Origin: Cinnamomum chago | Lineage: Eukaryota > Streptophyta > Magnoliopsida > Laurales > Lauraceae | Length of the DNA: 64,000 nucleotides | Direction: 5' to 3' | Assembly: GCA_038049695.1 (NCBI GenBank) | Contig: CP142451.1 | Location: 10,600,001-10,664,000 of the forward strand | Part shown: positions 60,610 to 64,000 of the stretch, one piece after another | How the letters are laid out: each line of letters begins with the position of its first letter | Position numbering within the stretch: position 1 is the stretch's first letter | Made by a program: the position numbers and the translations under genes | Notes under the pieces: generated by a model | Databases searched by the model: none | The model's input: the letters and a program-made list of their open reading frames with translations, nothing else | What the model was told of the DNA's origin: nothing

Positions 60610-63560
60610 ATTCCACTGATAAATTCATTGGCTTGGTCACATAATTTCTTTGATCCCAACACTAGGGAATCTGTACAGTCAATATAATAGAACTTACAAG
60701 TCCATGAGCACTATTCTTTATGGGTGGATCTTATTTGTCTACAACCATTGGAAAGAAGTTTCCAATAACACTTTTTTTTTTTTTGGGTGTTGACACCCAC
60801 CTTCATTTGCCATCTTCCACAATTTTATCATGTGCATGTAGATAAGAGGTTTTGCATGTGCTGCTAGGTATTAGTTATCGGCAGTCTAAAATCGAGTGTC
60901 TCTCGCGTTCAAGGCCAAAGGCTCTTAAGTTAGGCTGGGTAGGAAATACCTTGGGTTATAAAAAAAAAAATAACACTATTTTTTCTTTGAAGTTAGGCTG
61001 CTAAAACAACCCATGTTTTTATGGAAATGTGATTTATTTTTATACAATAATTGAGTTTTTCAGAACACCCATTCAATGGCATCCTTTATGGGGCTGTCTC
61101 TATGAACAGTATACCCCCTTCACATAGGCTTTATCCCTTTTAATTAGCTTGGGCATCAGTCACCAGTCACCACTAAATGTTAACACAATAAATTTGCATC
61201 ACCATTAGATTTTGAAGACTTCAAATCAAGGGCTATAATTATTTTATCATAATGATGTTACACCCTTAATCAATCTCCAAATCTATCTATTCACTAGCAT
61301 TCATTAATTGTCATGCATCTAGGATGTGAGCCATACATTTTAAAGAAATTAAAAAGAAAAAGAACCGTACAATATTGAGACTGCATATCTTAGAAAACAA
61401 GAAAAATAAAGATTTGTGGATGCACATACAAAACATTTTATGTCCTTGCTATTTTTCGATTTTCCTTCAATTTCTTGGATTAAAAATATAAATACCTTTC
61501 TATAATACAGGAGTTACATTTCCATGAAAATACACGTGGATGATAGTAAATGTAGAAGAGGAGTGAAAACAACTAATGAGAAGGGCCAACAATCAAACCT
61601 GATAAAAGTGATATGTTTAGCTTGATTAAGATTGAAAGTGATTTGCAGTTCTTATCAGAGAGTTGACTGATAGATTAAGTTAATAAATATACTCCCTTTT
61701 AGGAGATTTGTTGAACAAACACCACTAGCAGTAATGACATTCTGCTATATTAAAACAGAAGGCATGTCAGGTGTATCCAAGTTGAACATTAATAAACCAT
61801 CAAGTATCTCAAAGAAAAACATACATTTGGGGTGCTAGTTATCATGAAGGTAAACTATTGGATCAATCGTTTTCCGTGATTGCCGGCATTTTTTACTCTT
61901 GCTTTGATCAAACTTAAAATGTACCCACACTTAAAATGTTCCCCACACTTAAAATATTCGTGTGGTTATGAAGTCCAGTTTTAACCTAGATATCCTGCCT
62001 TCAAATCCTTAAGGCCTTACCCGATACATAGGGCTAGTGGGTGGTTTTATGTATCCGTGGTTTACCAGTGATCCCCCAAAGGGGGGTCGGCGGGTTCCCA
62101 TGTTATCAATTTTTTTTTTTTGAGATTTGAGAATGCCAATAATCACTGAAAGATTAATTAATCTAAAGTGTCGTCGCATACACAGTGTACTGGTAGACAG
62201 TGTTATCATTTTAAATGATAACATCCAAATGATAGAGAAGATATCTCCCTCGTCAAGATGTTGGAATCCAAAAGAGAGAGATTCCCTTCTTCATACATGG
62301 GCCGATTTGTTCGAATGGAATTGCATTTTAGGAATGCTAAAAAATGTATTGGGTGAAAGTGGTAAAAATTGAATAAATAAAGATGAAAATATACAAATGA
62401 CCATCAAATAACATCTCTTTTATTTGAAAATGATTACTCAATCATTAACTTAGTAAATCAAATTCTAATAAATTTGGGGTCACATCGGCATCTCCACTTT
62501 ACATCCTTGATCCTCGTGTCTTCACATGGAGGCAACAGGCGAGGTGAAGGATATAAGGTGAATGCACGGATGAGTTTAAATAAATGATTATTAAAGTTGT
62601 GATGGTGAAGGATATAAGGTGAATGCACAGATGAGGGACCCTTACTTTAGTAAAATTTCATTTACCGGGGTGATTGATATTCATTTTTTTATATCTTCCT
62701 TTGATTCTTTTTCTTTCGATAGTCATATATGGATATTACATTTCTTCAGTTTTAACCACTTTTAGTAATACATTTCTTAGAAATTAACCTGCATGCAAAC
62801 ATGCCTTCTGTTAGTTCATGTTTCTTCCAATACGACATTTAAATGTCTTCATAGGCCAAATCTAAGAGATGGGTTTGGAACAATCCCATTCCAATTTGAA
62901 CTAAGATGCAAACAAAGCATACAAGCCAAGATACTCTCTAATTTACTATTGCAAGTATTCAATGCCTTGTGTCTTCCACCACCTCTTCCTGTTTTATGCT
63001 ATAAATAATATAACCATCATCCATCAACGTCTCTTTTAGTTAGCTTACCAATCCCAGTTAAAATAAAAATATTGTTAAACCAATGTTAGTTTGGTACAGG
63101 TCATCCACCTAAAAGGAAACCAAGTTTTTGTTTGTCTTTTTCTATGCAAGCAAGCTGTGGCTTGACTCTGAAGACACCAGAACCTATAAATGCTGCCCGA
63201 AGGCTGGTGGCCAGGACCCACCTATACAGAAGTGGTTTGAGCCAGGACATCAGTATCATTGCATCCTTTGAAATGTGGGGGCATTGTATGGGTCCCATAC
63301 AATCTGTTTTAGCATACATGACCATTCTTCTGTAAGAATAGAGGGAATTGCATCATCCAGGATGAAAAATGGAAGATGGGTCTTGAATACCTCAACACCC
63401 TAAATATTAAAAGGGTCAGAAATGACAAACAGGATGTGGGTTCAACATTTGGACTTGTTTTAAATCCGGTTCAAATTCAGGTTCAGATCCACTGCATATA
63501 ACTGAATAAGATTTGGGTCATGTACGTAAACTTTAGACTTGAGGAACCCAATTCTTTATA
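60610..63560. other. Intergenic DNA; no gene seen
   Basis: No conserved coding sequence. A SINE-like stretch with a T-tail lies near 61955-62118 (GTGGTTATGAAGT, TTCAAATCC, then GGGGGGTCGGCGGG and a T-run). A 31-bp unit (GGTGAAGGATATAAGGTGAA...) occurs twice at about 62538-62568 and 62604-62634. The segment near 63130-63335 has open frames on both strands but no recognisable protein. Confidence 0.45.
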
Positions 63561-63578
63561 CATAACTATATATATATA

Positions 63579-63762
63579 GGGGAAGTTTCAAGTGCATCTA
63601 TCCCTCACCATAGGGTGAGGGACACTCCCCTTTTTATACATGAAGACAAGGAAGTGTACCACACTCTATGTACTTGAAAAGTAACTTTTATATTTGAAAA
63701 TTTCCAATTATGGAAGTATCCCTCATCCTATGACGAGGGATGGATGCACTTGAAACTTCCCC
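63579..63762. mobile_element. Short MITE with long terminal inverted repeats
   Basis: A 184-bp unit whose first and last 43 or so bases are inverted copies with only about three to five differences (GGGGAAGTTTCAAGTGCATC at both ends, read inward). A TA-rich target surrounds it. The last part of the terminus is repeated once more at 63768-63782 (CTTGAAACTTCCCC). It could fold into a hairpin. Confidence 0.8.
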
Positions 63763-63789
63763 ATATCTTGAAACTTCCCCATATATATA

Positions 63790-64000
63790 TATCCAACCCC
63801 AAGGGGTTGGCCGAGTGGCAAGGACCACGATTCCTCTCTCTTTCAGAGCTAGAGGTCTTGGTATCGACTCCCGGTTCCCCCCTCTTCAGGAACCGAAGGT
63901 TGAGTCCACCTGTGCTACCACCTAGGGGCCACAAGGGTTTTATCGGACTTCTCTCTGGGCCCGGAGGGAATAGTCTATTCCAAAGGATTGGGAACTCTCC
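63790..64000 (+). mobile_element. tRNA-derived SINE, running off the window
   Basis: It starts near CCAACCCCAAGGGG. The A box is TGGCCGAGTGGCAAGG (as in tRNA-Leu/Ser), followed by the B box GGTATCGACTCCC about 50 bases on. The distal part (GGGGCCACAAGGG...GAGGGAATAGTC) is related to the fragment at 17849-17955. The 3' end lies beyond base 64000. Confidence 0.7.

Noticed and set aside
63101..63335. Overlapping open frames on both strands near 63.1-63.3 kb
   Set aside because: No recognisable motif on either strand and no splice partners; probably chance.

Overview
This is a window of plant nuclear DNA: AT-rich, intron-rich and full of transposable-element remnants. It carries three conserved angiosperm genes, all on the minus strand. 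All three are read through homology of the exon translations, and every junction used is GT-AG. The very long introns and heavy transposon load fit a large-genome angiosperm. A magnoliid-like plant is possible, but no marker here fixes the species.

From left to right: (1) 45-4764, chlorophyllide a oxygenase (CAO), eight exons and 480 codons, with the last exon(s) beyond the left edge. A promoter with two G-boxes lies at 4829-4954. (2) 7242-43419, a complete 22-exon, 758-residue PLAA/DOA1/UFD3-type gene (WD40-PFU-PUL) stretched over 36 kb by transposon-filled introns. (3) 46080-56906, a complete 17-exon, 841-residue leishmanolysin-like (M8) zinc metalloprotease with EGF-like repeats. The rest (about 5.1-7.2 kb, 43.6-46.0 kb and 57.3-64 kb) is intergenic and mostly transposon-derived.

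Several mobile elements can be bounded by their target-site duplications (TSDs). These are a 329-bp TRIM with identical LTRs, a Copia element whose 3' LTR lost its first 55 bp, hAT elements with 8-bp TSDs, a Mutator-like MITE nested in one of them (9-bp TSD), SINE and LINE insertions with 12-14 bp TSDs, and an insertion that is only a poly(A) tail. RTE-type LINE fragments, a PIF/Harbinger-like MITE family and a long fold-back element are also present.

The genes work separately. CAO makes chlorophyll b in plastids. PLAA acts in ubiquitin/Cdc48 (p97) handling in cytosol and nucleus. The M8 protease probably enters the secretory pathway. I see no evidence of a joint operon-like system, and no undescribed pathway. 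The most unusual structures are two independent tandem duplications, each copying the 3' end of a coding exon with its splice donor (PLAA exon 13 and M8 protease exon 10), and the nested or damaged transposons.
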